Below are positions 16,828-24,628 of a stretch of 64,000 nucleotides of DNA, in pieces. The DNA is from Luteibacter sp. Sphag1AF (GTDB lineage: Bacteria > Pseudomonadota > Gammaproteobacteria > Xanthomonadales > Rhodanobacteraceae). Location: contig NZ_JACHYH010000008.1 of the NCBI RefSeq assembly GCF_014192715.1, positions 62,001-126,000 of the forward strand, given 5' to 3'. The position numbers and the translations under genes were made by a program. Position 1 is the first letter of the stretch. Each line of letters starts with the position of its first letter. The notes below the pieces were generated by a model that saw only the letters and a program-made list of their open reading frames with translations, did no database searches and was not told the DNA's origin.

Positions 16828-17604
16828 TCAATGCCCCAGGACGTACACGGCGCCGCCGCCGGGCTGGTAGCTGGCCGCAAAAGCGCGCTGAACATAGGAA
16901 ATGGCGTGACGTACCGCATCCCGCGGCATATTGCCCCGGGCCAGTTCGGCCGCTACGGCGGAGGCCAGCGTGCAGCCGGTGCCGTGACCTTCGCGGTCGA
17001 TGCGGGGGTGGCTGATTTCCATGACGCCGTGCTCGTCGTAGAGCCTGTCGACCACAGTGGTGCCTTCGGCGTGACCGCCTTTCATCAGCACGGCCCCGGC
17101 GCCCATGGCGCGCAATGCGGCAGCCGCCGCGTGGCAATCGTCGGCGGTGCGGATCGGGGCGCCGACCAGCACTTCGGCTTCGGGCAGGTTGGGTGTGAGG
17201 ATGTGGGCCAGCGGGATCAATGCGCTGACCGTGGCGGCGATGGCGTCCTCGGCGAGCAGGCGCGTACCGCTGGACGCGATCATCACGGGGTCCACGACAA
17301 GCCATGCCGGTTGGCGATGGCGCATCTCGCGCGCAACCAGCCGGGTGACCGCCGCACTGCCGAGCATGCCGGTTTTGACGGCGCCCATGGAGAAGTCGTC
17401 GAAGACGGCGGCGAGCTGGCTGCGGATGTGTGTCAGCGGCACGGCGTGCACGGCGGTGACGCCACGGGTGTTCTGCGAGGTGATGGCGGTGATGACGCTC
17501 AGTCCGTGCACACCAAGGGCGTGCATGGTCTTCAGGTCAGCCTGGATGCCGGCACCGCCGCCGGAGTCAGAGCCTGCGATGGTGAGTGCTGTGGCGCGGG
17601 TCAT
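16828..17604 (-). CDS. thiD: Hydroxymethylpyrimidine/phosphomethylpyrimidine kinase
   Basis: 258 aa. Phosphorylates HMP and HMP-P in thiamine biosynthesis. The family N-terminus ALTIAGSDSGGGAGIQADLKT (about residues 6-26) and the anion-hole region DREGHGTGCTLASAVAAELA (about 203-222) are both present. There is no THI-box riboswitch or other thi gene next to it; 120 bp separate it from the upstream PhoH gene. The length matches single-domain ThiD (about 260-270 aa), without a ThiE fusion. Confidence 0.95.
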   Translation of the reverse strand: MTRATALTIAGSDSGGGAGIQADLKTMHALGVHGLSVITAITSQNTRGVTAVHAVPLTHIRSQLAAVFDDFSMGAVKTGMLGSAAVTRLVAREMRHRQPAWLVVDPVMIASSGTRLLAEDAIAATVSALIPLAHILTPNLPEAEVLVGAPIRTADDCHAAAAALRAMGAGAVLMKGGHAEGTTVVDRLYDEHGVMEISHPRIDREGHGTGCTLASAVAAELARGNMPRDAVRHAISYVQRAFAASYQPGGGAVYVLGH

Positions 17605-17648
17605 GGGGCCAAGGATAGCCGGCCGGTTGAGCGGGGTGGCGATTTAAG

Positions 17649-17672
17649 ACTCGCGAGCGGGCTCGCTCACAG
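17649..17672. repeat. REP-like element downstream of phoH-like gene
   Basis: GACTCGCGAGCGGGCTCGCTCACA has the GCGAGC/GCTCGC core shared with other intergenic palindromes in this window. It is imperfect compared with the copy at 57900-57925. Confidence 0.4.
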
Positions 17673-17679
17673 CAAGGGC

Positions 17680-17712
17680 GATGGGTGCGTGCCGGGCTGG
17701 CAGGCACCCATC
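17680..17712 (-). terminator. Hairpin downstream of PIN-PhoH gene
   Basis: GATGGGTGC(g)TGCC / GGCA(g)GCACCCATC forms a 14-bp nearly perfect stem with a 5-nt loop, 12 bp past the PhoH stop. There is no U-tract on the minus strand, so it may act as a 3'-end stabiliser rather than an intrinsic terminator. Confidence 0.45.
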
Positions 17713-17723
17713 GTCCGTTTTCG

Positions 17724-19112
17724 TTACAGCGCCTCGGAGGCGAAGTCCGCCAGCCTTGAGCGTTCACCGCGTTTCAGCGTGATGTGGCCGGAGTGGGCCC
17801 AGAGTTTGAAGCGGTCGACCGCATAGGTCAGGCCGGAGGTGGTTTCGGTGAGGTAGGGTGTGTCGATCTGTTCCACATTGCCCAGGCACACGATCTTCGT
17901 CCCGGGGCCCGCGCGGGTGATGAGGGTTTTCATCTGCTTGGGCGTGAGGTTCTGCGCTTCATCAATGATGAGATAACGGCTGAGGAATGTGCGCCCGCGC
18001 ATGAAGTTGAGCGAGCGGATCTTGACGCGCGATGCCAGCAGGTCGTTGGTGGCCTGCCGCCCCCACGAGCCGCCTTCTTCGGGGTTGGCCAGCACTTCCA
18101 GGTTGTCGGTAAGGGCGCCCATCCACGGGGTCATTTTTTCTTCTTCCGTGCCGGGCAGGAAGCCGATGTCTTCGCCCACCGACACCGTGGCGCGGGTCAT
18201 GATGATCTCGCGGTAGCGCTGCTGATCCATGACCTGGGCGAGACCTGCCGCCAGGGCGAGCAATGTTTTACCCGTGCCGGCCGTGCCCAGTAGCGTGACG
18301 AAATCGACGTCCGGGTCCATCAGCAGGTTCAGTGCGAAATTCTGTTCGCGATTGCGTGCCGCGATGCCCCATACGCCGTGCGCGGAGTGGCTGTGATCAT
18401 CCAGAAGAACGAGTTTTGCCGTGCGCTTCTCTTCGGTTTCGGTGATCTGCAGCACGCGCAGTTCGACGTCGTTCTCGCCGGGCATGTACAGGCATTCGTT
18501 GGCGTACCAGGCTTCCTCTTCGCGCAGCGTCACTTCGTAGTAGGTGCGGCCGCGTTCATTCCACGAGCGAAGTTCCGGGTGCAGGCTCCAGAAGTTTTCC
18601 GGCAGTGCATCGGAGCCGGTGAAGAGCAGGGCGAAATCGTCCAGCGCGCGGTCGTTTTCGTAGTCTTCGGCAGTGATGCCGTAGATCGAGGCCTTGATCC
18701 GGAGGTTGATGTCCTTGGTAACGAGGATGACCGGCCGGTCGGGGTACTGGTCGCGCAGGTCGATGACCGAGGCGAGAATCTGGTTGTCGGCCTTGCCATT
18801 GCCATGCGTGGCGCGCTGCTGGAAATACAGCCTTCCCACCGCGCCGCGGGTGAGCTTGATGCCTTTGGGGTTGTTGAGTTCGATGCCGTCCTTGATGCCG
18901 TGGCCGTTGCCCTGTTCGATCAGTTCGTTGAGGAAGCGACTGACCTGGCGACCATTGCGCGAGACTTCCGAAGCACCTTTCTTCTTTTCGTCCAGTTCCT
19001 CCAGCACCGTCATGGGGATGAAGACATCGTGTTCCTCAAAACGGAACAGCGAGGTCGGATCGTGCAGAAGCACGTTGGTGTCGAGGGCGTAGATGCGCTT
19101 GCTTCCGGTCAT
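17724..19112 (-). CDS. PIN-PhoH fusion protein (PhoH2-type RNA helicase/RNase)
   Basis: 462 aa. An N-terminal PIN ribonuclease domain (about residues 5-145, acidic residues in YALDTNVLLHD and near VTKDINLRIKA) is joined to a C-terminal PhoH ATPase. Walker A is TLLGTAGTGKTLLALAAGL (about 270-288) and Walker B is LIIDEAQN (about 390). PIN-PhoH (PhoH2) proteins act as RNA helicases with nuclease activity in actinobacteria; in proteobacteria the role is unclear. It is unlinked to the phoBR cluster here, and the PhoH name does not prove phosphate control. Confidence 0.9.
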   Translation of the reverse strand: MTGSKRIYALDTNVLLHDPTSLFRFEEHDVFIPMTVLEELDEKKKGASEVSRNGRQVSRFLNELIEQGNGHGIKDGIELNNPKGIKLTRGAVGRLYFQQRATHGNGKADNQILASVIDLRDQYPDRPVILVTKDINLRIKASIYGITAEDYENDRALDDFALLFTGSDALPENFWSLHPELRSWNERGRTYYEVTLREEEAWYANECLYMPGENDVELRVLQITETEEKRTAKLVLLDDHSHSAHGVWGIAARNREQNFALNLLMDPDVDFVTLLGTAGTGKTLLALAAGLAQVMDQQRYREIIMTRATVSVGEDIGFLPGTEEEKMTPWMGALTDNLEVLANPEEGGSWGRQATNDLLASRVKIRSLNFMRGRTFLSRYLIIDEAQNLTPKQMKTLITRAGPGTKIVCLGNVEQIDTPYLTETTSGLTYAVDRFKLWAHSGHITLKRGERSRLADFASEAL

Positions 19113-19145
19113 GCGGAAGTGACCTCACTTGAGAGGTTGCGGATA

Positions 19146-19163
19146 GCCGGCGTATACGCCGGC
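19146..19163. repeat. Perfect 18-bp palindrome upstream of phoH-like gene
   Basis: GCCGGCGTATACGCCGGC is an exact dyad without a loop, 34 bp upstream of the PhoH start codon and about 140 bp after bcp. The lack of a loop favours a DNA-binding site over a hairpin. The rest of the 190-bp gap (19113-19305) shows no gene. Confidence 0.5.
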
Positions 19164-19305
19164 CGCTCTGACGGTCGCACGACAGGCGACCCTCCTTTGC
19201 CGCGGGAGGTGGGCGGCAGGAGACGGACACACGCCCGCGCCCCGCGTCCGCCCGTCGCGACATGTGCGTTCGCGACGGAGGGCAGGGCATGGGCGGTATG
19301 GAAAA

Positions 19306-19767
19306 TCACTCGGCGGGAATGGCTTCTAGTACGTTGAGCGCGTGGCCCGGCACTTTGACGCCACGCCATTCCATGGCGAGTTTGCCGGTGGGGTCGATGA
19401 GGAATGTACTCCGTACGACGCCCATGTGGCGCTTTCCGTAAAGAACTTTTTCGCGGATCACGTCGAACGCGTTGCACCAGGTTTCGTCGGTGTCTGCGAT
19501 GAGCGGAAACGGCAGCGATTGCTTCGTTGCAAAATTGCCGTGAGAGCGCACTGAATCGCGTGACACACCGATGACCTGGGCGCCGCGCGCGGTGAACTGC
19601 GGATACAGATCGCGGAAGTCCTGCGCTTCGGTCGTGCAGCCGGGTGTGCTGTCTTTCGGATAGAAGTAGACGACGACCCACTGGCCCTTGAGCGAGGACA
19701 GCGCAAGCGTGCTGCCGTCGCCGGTTTCGCCCTTCAGGGCGGGGACTTTCTTGCCAACGTCAATCAT
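19306..19767 (-). CDS. bcp: Thioredoxin-dependent thiol peroxidase (Bcp/PrxQ)
   Basis: 153 aa. Reduces hydrogen and organic peroxides with thioredoxin in the cytosol. The peroxidatic Cys is C44 in FYPKDSTPGCTTEAQDF. The usual nearby second Cys five residues on (as in E. coli Bcp C50) is absent; the only other Cys in view is C98 in DETWCNAFDV. It may thus work as a 1-Cys enzyme or use a distant resolving Cys. Its ATG directly abuts the gcvR stop (0-bp gap), a tight operon. A GcvR-Bcp pair is common in gammaproteobacteria. Confidence 0.94.
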   Translation of the reverse strand: MIDVGKKVPALKGETGDGSTLALSSLKGQWVVVYFYPKDSTPGCTTEAQDFRDLYPQFTARGAQVIGVSRDSVRSHGNFATKQSLPFPLIADTDETWCNAFDVIREKVLYGKRHMGVVRSTFLIDPTGKLAMEWRGVKVPGHALNVLEAIPAE

Positions 19768-20328
19768 TCAGAACTTCACCGGGTCCATGATGGCGTCGAG
19801 GTTGAGCCCGTCGCACAGTTCGAGGAAATCGTCGCGCAGGGCGGCAATGTGGGTTTCGGACGGAATGCCGATGGTGATCTGCGCCTGGAACATCTCGGCA
19901 CCTGTCTGCATGGCCTGGTAGCGCATGGAGGACAGCTGCTCGACGCTGATGTCGCGACGGGAAAAGAATTCGATGATCTTCACCAGGATCGCCGCCCGAT
20001 CCGCCGCAATCACTTCCACCAGATACGGCAGCAGATGCGAGGTGGGTTCGCGCGGCGTGGTGCGGTAGTGGACGATCTGCACCTCTTCGTCGCGCGCCAG
20101 CTTGGCCAGCGCGGTTTCCAGCTTGGCCACGGCATCCCAGGAGCCGGTGGCCAGCAGCATCACCGAGGTGTCGTTGCCGATGGTCGAGACGCGGGCGTCC
20201 GCCATGTTGCATCCCGAATCTGCAATGCGTTTTGCCAGGGGCAGCAGCGGGGCGCGGTGTGCGGGAGAAAGCGTCTGGATCAACAACTGGTTGTCGGCGG
20301 TGGCGTTGCGCGGCGCGGAGCGATTCAA
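19768..20328 (-). CDS. gcvR: Glycine cleavage system transcriptional repressor-like double-ACT protein
   Basis: 186 aa with two ACT domains (about residues 10-80 and 100-175). GcvR binds GcvA and represses the glycine cleavage operon when glycine is low. There is no DNA-binding domain, as expected. The second ACT domain shows AAILVKIIEFFSRRDISVEQLSS. It is divergent from dapA and directly upstream of bcp, the same order as in E. coli (dapA, gcvR, bcp). The LysR gene at 54294 resembles GcvA but is distant. Identity is well supported by synteny and domain layout. Confidence 0.9.
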   Translation of the reverse strand: MNRSAPRNATADNQLLIQTLSPAHRAPLLPLAKRIADSGCNMADARVSTIGNDTSVMLLATGSWDAVAKLETALAKLARDEEVQIVHYRTTPREPTSHLLPYLVEVIAADRAAILVKIIEFFSRRDISVEQLSSMRYQAMQTGAEMFQAQITIGIPSETHIAALRDDFLELCDGLNLDAIMDPVKF

Positions 20329-20443
20329 AGTGGACTACCTGTCTGCGGCTCTGCGGGGCGCGGAGCACGTTTTTTCACGTCTGGAGTTCAGCTTACTTGC
20401 CCGCGTCGGGAGGCCGCAAGTAACATGCAAGGGCTTGTAACTC

Positions 20444-21349
20444 GTGGGTCAGCCCTTGAACATCTCTGGAAGTATCTGCGCACTGGCCACTCCGTTCGGC
20501 GAGAACGGCGGTCTTGATCTCGAAGCCTTCGGGCGCCTCATCGACCAGCAGCTGGCTGGCGGTACGCAGGCGGTCGTTGTTGCCGGATCGACGGGCGAGT
20601 CCCATTTTCTTGACCATCACGAATTTGACCGGCTGCTCGAATTTGCCGTAAAGCGCGTGGCGGGCCGTGTCCCGGTCATTGCCGGCACGGGGGAGGCGGG
20701 TACCGCCAAAACCATCGCCATGACGCAGCGCGCGAAAGACATCGGCGCCGATGCGGCCCTGGTGGTGGTGCCGTTTTACGTGCGCCCGACCCAGGAAGGC
20801 ATTCGCCAGCATTTTCTTGCGGTAGCTGACGAGGGTGGCCTGCCGGTCATCCTCTATAACGTGCCGCCGCGCACGGGCTGCGACATCCTGCCGGCGACCA
20901 CGGCGCTGCTGCGCGACCACCCGAACATCATCGGCATCAAGGAAGCCTGCGGCGACGCGGAGCGTCTTGCGGCCACTGCGGAACTTGTCCGCGAAGATTT
21001 CGTCTATCTCAGCGGTGACGACGGCACGGCCCATCTGGCCATGCTTGCCGGTGCCGCTGGTACCATCTCGGTGGTGGCCAACCTTGTTCCCGATGTATTC
21101 CGTGAGTTGTGCGATGCTGCCCGTTCGGGTGACGCCGTGCGCACGCAGAGTCTCGCGGGCCGCCTGGAGCCACTGATCGACGCGCTGAACTGTGCCCCCA
21201 ACCCCATTCCCGTGAAGGCCGGCCTGGCCGCCCTGGGACTGGGTCTGGCGTCGCTCAGGCTGCCGCTGGTCGAGCTCGAGGCGGGTCCGGCACTGTCCCG
21301 ATTGCGCGAAACGCTTGCGGCTCTGGCACCATTGGCGTCCGCAGCCTGA
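20444..21349 (+). CDS. dapA: 4-hydroxy-tetrahydrodipicolinate synthase
   Basis: 301 aa TIM-barrel aldolase that condenses pyruvate with aspartate semialdehyde for lysine and meso-DAP. The family signature VVVAGSTGESHFLDHHEF is near residue 45; the active-site Tyr is in LYNVPPRTGCDI, and the Schiff-base Lys is in IIGIKEACGD. The only start options are GTG 20444 (right after a TAA) or TTG 20456; the GTG has AAGGG upstream. A lipoprotein gene follows 29 bp on, as in the E. coli dapA-bamC pair. Confidence 0.95.
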   Translation: MGQPLNISGSICALATPFGENGGLDLEAFGRLIDQQLAGGTQAVVVAGSTGESHFLDHHEFDRLLEFAVKRVAGRVPVIAGTGEAGTAKTIAMTQRAKDIGADAALVVVPFYVRPTQEGIRQHFLAVADEGGLPVILYNVPPRTGCDILPATTALLRDHPNIIGIKEACGDAERLAATAELVREDFVYLSGDDGTAHLAMLAGAAGTISVVANLVPDVFRELCDAARSGDAVRTQSLAGRLEPLIDALNCAPNPIPVKAGLAALGLGLASLRLPLVELEAGPALSRLRETLAALAPLASAA

Positions 21350-21378
21350 AGCCACACCCCTTTCAACGGAACCCGTTC

Positions 21379-21951
21379 ATGAAGAAATCGTCGTTCGCGC
21401 TGGCCTTCACGGCAGTCGCCATGTCCACCCTGGTCCTCTCTGGCTGCGGCATGTTCCGCTCGCACAAGGACTGGGACAAGGCACAGCAGGAAGCCCCGTT
21501 GGAGATCCCGCCGGGCCTGGATACGCCGTCCACCAGTGCAGCCCTGGTCATTCCGGACGTCGGCTCGGGTGCTCAGGCGCCGTCTGCCTCCGCCGTTTCC
21601 GATGGCTTCGTGGTCGCGGGCGATGTGGATGCCGTCTACCGTCGCGTGGGTGAAACCCTCGGCGCAGGCGATCTGGGCAAGGTGGAAGGCCACGACGACA
21701 CGGCCCACACCTACCAGCTCTCGGTGGCACGTGGCCCGGCTGAGTCGAAGCCCGGCATCTTCCGCCGCATGTTCGGTGGCGGCAAGAAGGATGCGCCGGC
21801 TGACGCTCCGTCGAGCTCCGCCTCGCCGAATACCCGCCAGGTGACCCTCACGGTTACGCCCAGCGGCTCGGGCAGCGAAGTGCGCGCCCAGGGCGACAGC
21901 GATGGCGTCCGTCGCGTGATCGACGCGCTGAAGTCGCGCATGGGCAGCTGA
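21379..21951 (+). CDS. BamC-like outer-membrane lipoprotein
   Basis: 190 aa. The signal peptide has a lipobox LVLSGCG, giving a lipidated Cys at residue 23. The following unstructured stretch WDKAQQEAPLEIPPGLDTP resembles the conserved BamC N-terminal segment that binds BamD. One helix-grip-like domain follows (about 75-185), with a Ser/Ala-rich insert, so it is shorter than E. coli BamC (344 aa, two such domains). Its position directly after dapA is that of bamC/nlpB. The BamC call rests on position, lipobox and the short N-terminal motif. Confidence 0.75.
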   Translation: MKKSSFALAFTAVAMSTLVLSGCGMFRSHKDWDKAQQEAPLEIPPGLDTPSTSAALVIPDVGSGAQAPSASAVSDGFVVAGDVDAVYRRVGETLGAGDLGKVEGHDDTAHTYQLSVARGPAESKPGIFRRMFGGGKKDAPADAPSSSASPNTRQVTLTVTPSGSGSEVRAQGDSDGVRRVIDALKSRMGS

Positions 21952-21972
21952 CAGCTGCCCCGTGGATCACTG

Positions 21973-21999
21973 AAAAAGCCGCCTTCTGGCGGCTTTTTT
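21973..21999 (+). terminator. Terminator after the BamC-like gene
   Basis: AAAAAGCCGCC-TTCT-GGCGGCTTTTTT: an 11-bp stem, UUCU loop and T-run, 21 bp after the stop codon. Confidence 0.92.
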
Positions 22000-22042
22000 G
22001 TGTCTGCTGTGTTTTGAATGCCCGGCCGGGGAGGGCAGACAG

Positions 22043-22065
22043 CAAAACGGCCCTCTGGGGGCCGT
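22043..22065 (-). terminator. Terminator of fdxA
   Basis: Reading leftward, ACGGCCC-CCAGA-GGGCCGT followed by TTTTGC. The stem begins in the fdxA stop codon, so termination is immediate. Confidence 0.65.
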
Positions 22066-22388
22066 CAGCGCTGTAGCAGGTCGATCTTGCCGGGTTTGTT
22101 TTCCCAGTCTTTCGCATCCGGGAGGGCGTCTTTGCGCTCGGTGATCACCGGCCAGTCTTTGGCCAGGTCGGCATTGAGCTGCACGAACGCTTCCTGGCCC
22201 GCGGGGACATCGTCCTCGGGGTAGATGGCATTGATCGGGCATTCCGGCTCGCACAGGGTGCAGTCGATGCACTCGTCCGGATCAATCACCAGGAAGTTCG
22301 GACCTTCATGGAAGGCATCGACCGGGCAAACCTCTACGCAGTCTGTGAATTTGCACTTGATGCAGTTGTCGGTAACGACAAATGTCAT
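22065..22388 (-). CDS. fdxA: 7Fe ferredoxin FdxA
   Basis: 107 aa cytosolic electron carrier with [3Fe-4S] and [4Fe-4S] clusters. Cysteines are C9, C12, C17 and C21 ([14 protein letters not shown]) and C40, C43, C46 and C50 ([12 protein letters not shown]). The C-terminal extension to about residue 105 is typical of the Azotobacter FdI/FdxA family. The redox partner is not visible nearby. It reads in the same direction as, and 29 bp after, tRNA-Glu, so it may partly share that promoter. Confidence 0.95.
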   Translation of the reverse strand: MTFVVTDNCIKCKFTDCVEVCPVDAFHEGPNFLVIDPDECIDCTLCEPECPINAIYPEDDVPAGQEAFVQLNADLAKDWPVITERKDALPDAKDWENKPGKIDLLQR

Positions 22389-22417
22389 GCGGCGGACAGC
22401 CTTGCGAAGAGGAAAAG

Positions 22418-22493
22418 TGGTGCTCCCTACGAGACTCGAACTCGTGTTCCCGCCTTGAGAGGGCAGTGTCCTAGGCCACTAGACGAAGGGAGC
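22418..22493 (-). tRNA. tRNA-Glu (anticodon CTC)
   Basis: 76 nt including an encoded CCA. The acceptor stem is GCTCCCT/AGGGAGC and the discriminator is A. The D-arm is GTCTAGTGGCCTAGGAC, the anticodon stem CTGCC/GGCGG encloses loop CTCTCAA (anticodon CTC, reads GAG), and the T-arm is ACGAG-TTCGAGT-CTCGT. The cloverleaf is complete. Confidence 0.95.
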
Positions 22494-22521
22494 ATGTCGT
22501 ACGTGATGTACGAGGCGCGCT

Positions 22522-22549
22522 AGTATAGCCAAATTGAAGCGTCCGGCAA
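22522..22549 (-). promoter_or_regulatory. Sigma70 promoter of tRNA-Glu
   Basis: Leftward TTGCCG (22549-22544), a 16-bp spacer, then TATACT (22527-22522), followed by a GC-rich discriminator AGCGCGCC typical of stringently controlled stable-RNA promoters. The expected transcription start is about 20 bp before the tRNA. Confidence 0.7.
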
Positions 22550-22746
22550 TCTTTTTGTGACAGGATTCCGGGGCTCATGCGGGTGCATTCTTACAAAATT
22601 CGTAAGTGGGCGACGAATTCGTTACATTGCAGCCACTCATCCGAGGCCGGTCAGGGCCGGCTCGGCGGCTCGATCACCAGGGCGCAACGGCGCCCGCCAG
22701 GACTTCTTTCAGCTTGAATCCAGATACAAGGAAGGACGCTCCGCCG

Positions 22747-24075
22747 GTGTTACGCATCATCCCGCGCGAGCAGCATTCCATCTCCCGAAAGAACATAAGC
22801 AAGGCTGCCCTGCGGGTGCTTTATCGCCTGCACGATGCCGGTTTCGACGCCTACCTCGTGGGCGGCGCCGTGCGCGACCTGCTGCTTGGTGGCCACCCGA
22901 AAGACTTCGACGTGGCAACCAATGCCACGCCTGATGAGGTCAAGGGCCTGTTCCGCAATTGCCGGCTGATCGGCCGCCGCTTCCGCCTGGCCCACGTGGT
23001 ATTCGGGCCGGAGATCATCGAGGTCGCGACGTTCCGCGGTACCGGTGAAGAGGGCGGTGAGGGCGACCGGCACATGATTGACGGGCGCATCGTTCGCGAC
23101 AACATCTGGGGCAGCATCGAGGAAGACGCGGTGCGCCGCGACTTCCGCGTCAACGCGCTGTACTACGACATCTCCGATTTCAGCGTGCGCGACTACGTCG
23201 GCGGCATGCAGGATCTGGAAGACCGGACCATGCGGCTCATCGGCGATCCGGAAGTGCGCTACCGCGAAGACCCGGTGCGCATGCTGCGCGCGGCTCGCCT
23301 GGCCGCCAAGCTCAATTTCACCATCGACTCGGCGGCGGCCGCACCCTTTGCCACGCTGGGTCACCTGCTGGGTGAGGCGGCGCCCGCACGCCTGTTCGAT
23401 GAATCGCTGAAGCTGTTCCTCGGCGGTCATGGACTGAAGAGCTTCCGCATGCTGGAAGCCTGCGGCTTGCTGAAGTTCCTGTTCCCCGTGACGGCGCGTG
23501 CGCTGGAGCGCGGTGACGAGGCGCTTCGCTCACTGGTGGAGCAGGGCCTGGCCAACACGGACAAGCGCATTGCGGAAGGCAAGTCGGTTACCCCGGCGTT
23601 CCTTTTTGCGGTGCTGCTGTGGGGCGAAGTGCGCGATCAGGCTCATGCGTGGATGGCCGAGGGCCTGGACATCAACGAAGCCTGGCAGCGCGCCGCCGTT
23701 CACGTGGTGGGCGAGCAGTGCCAGCGCGTGGCGATCCCGCGCCGCTTCACCTTCACGATGGAAGAAATCTGGGCGTTGCAGCCCCGTTTCGAGCAAGTGC
23801 ATCGCAAGCGCGTGTTCCGCCTGATGGCACACCCGCGTTTTCGTGCCGCGTTCGACTTCCTGCTGCTTCGCGCGCACGAATCCCCGCAGATGGACGAGCT
23901 TGGCCAGTGGTGGGCCCATGCCCAGCAGTTGCCGCCGGAAGTGCTGGCCCAGGCGCTGGGTGGTGGCGGTGTGCCGTCGCCGGAGCCCACGGTGGCCGCT
24001 TCCGCGCCGGCCAAGAAGCGCCGTCGCCGGCGCAAGCCGGCCGGGCGTGGCAAGGGCGATTCGGGTAACGCGTGA
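22747..24075 (+). CDS. pcnB: Poly(A) polymerase I
   Basis: 442 aa from GTG 22747; the frame is open upstream to 22606, but homologs begin near IIPREQHSISRKNISKAAL, and GAAGGA precedes the GTG. Adds 3' poly(A) tails that promote RNA decay. The nucleotidyltransferase domain has YLVGGAVRDLLLGGHPKDFDVATNA with the catalytic Asp pair, and RRDFRVNALYYD follows. An RNA-binding helical domain comes next, and the tail is strongly basic (KKRRRRRKPAGRGKG), as in PcnB rather than CCA transferase. The TGA overlaps the folK GTG. The 250-bp leader upstream holds a GGGCGC/GCGCCC hairpin and no gene. Confidence 0.94.
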   Translation: MLRIIPREQHSISRKNISKAALRVLYRLHDAGFDAYLVGGAVRDLLLGGHPKDFDVATNATPDEVKGLFRNCRLIGRRFRLAHVVFGPEIIEVATFRGTGEEGGEGDRHMIDGRIVRDNIWGSIEEDAVRRDFRVNALYYDISDFSVRDYVGGMQDLEDRTMRLIGDPEVRYREDPVRMLRAARLAAKLNFTIDSAAAAPFATLGHLLGEAAPARLFDESLKLFLGGHGLKSFRMLEACGLLKFLFPVTARALERGDEALRSLVEQGLANTDKRIAEGKSVTPAFLFAVLLWGEVRDQAHAWMAEGLDINEAWQRAAVHVVGEQCQRVAIPRRFTFTMEEIWALQPRFEQVHRKRVFRLMAHPRFRAAFDFLLLRAHESPQMDELGQWWAHAQQLPPEVLAQALGGGGVPSPEPTVAASAPAKKRRRRRKPAGRGKGDSGNA

Positions 24076-24563
24076 GCGATCCTGTTCGCGCCTACGTTGC
24101 CCTGGGCAGCAACCTCGGGGAGTCCCGGTTGCTGCTGGCCCGCGCCATGGATGCGCTGGACGCCCACCCGCAGATCGACGTGGTGGCGCGCTCGCGCTTC
24201 TTCCGCACGCCACCGTGGGGTGTGCTGGACCAGCCGGATTTCGTGAACGCCGTGGTCGCCGTGACGACCACGCTTTCCCCGGATGCACTGCTTGCCCGGT
24301 TGCTGGATACCGAACGTCAGGCCGGTCGCGTGCGCGACGGCCAGGCCTGGGGTCCGCGCACGCTGGATCTGGACCTGCTGCTTTACGAGGGCGTGGCCCG
24401 GGACGATCCGCATCTGACCCTGCCGCATCCGCGCATGGCTGAGCGGGCGTTTGTTCTTTTGCCCCTGGCCGATATCGCACCTGACCTCATCATTCCGGGC
24501 AAGGGGCGCGTCAGCGACCTGCTTGCGGCGGTGGATTCGGGCGGTTGCCAGGCCCTTTCTTGA
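24072..24563 (+). CDS. folK: 6-hydroxymethyl-7,8-dihydropterin pyrophosphokinase
   Basis: 163 aa. Transfers pyrophosphate from ATP to hydroxymethyl-dihydropterin in folate synthesis. Motifs are AYVALGSNLGESR (residues 7-19), the variable loop, WGPRTLDLDLLLY with the Mg-binding Asp pair, and LPHPRMAERAFVLLPLADI. It starts with GTG overlapping the pcnB stop (GTGA), so it is translationally coupled. The pcnB-folK-panBCD order is the usual one in gammaproteobacteria. Confidence 0.96.
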   Translation: MSDPVRAYVALGSNLGESRLLLARAMDALDAHPQIDVVARSRFFRTPPWGVLDQPDFVNAVVAVTTTLSPDALLARLLDTERQAGRVRDGQAWGPRTLDLDLLLYEGVARDDPHLTLPHPRMAERAFVLLPLADIAPDLIIPGKGRVSDLLAAVDSGGCQALS

Positions 24564-24628
24564 GTCCTGCCGTCACGAGGCGGGATAATTCCAGATCGCT
24601 TCACATTCCCGACAACGAGAGACACGCC

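Noticed and set aside
17605-17723. TPP riboswitch before thiD
   Set aside because: The 119-bp gap lacks a THI-box-like CTGAGA core and is mostly hairpins.
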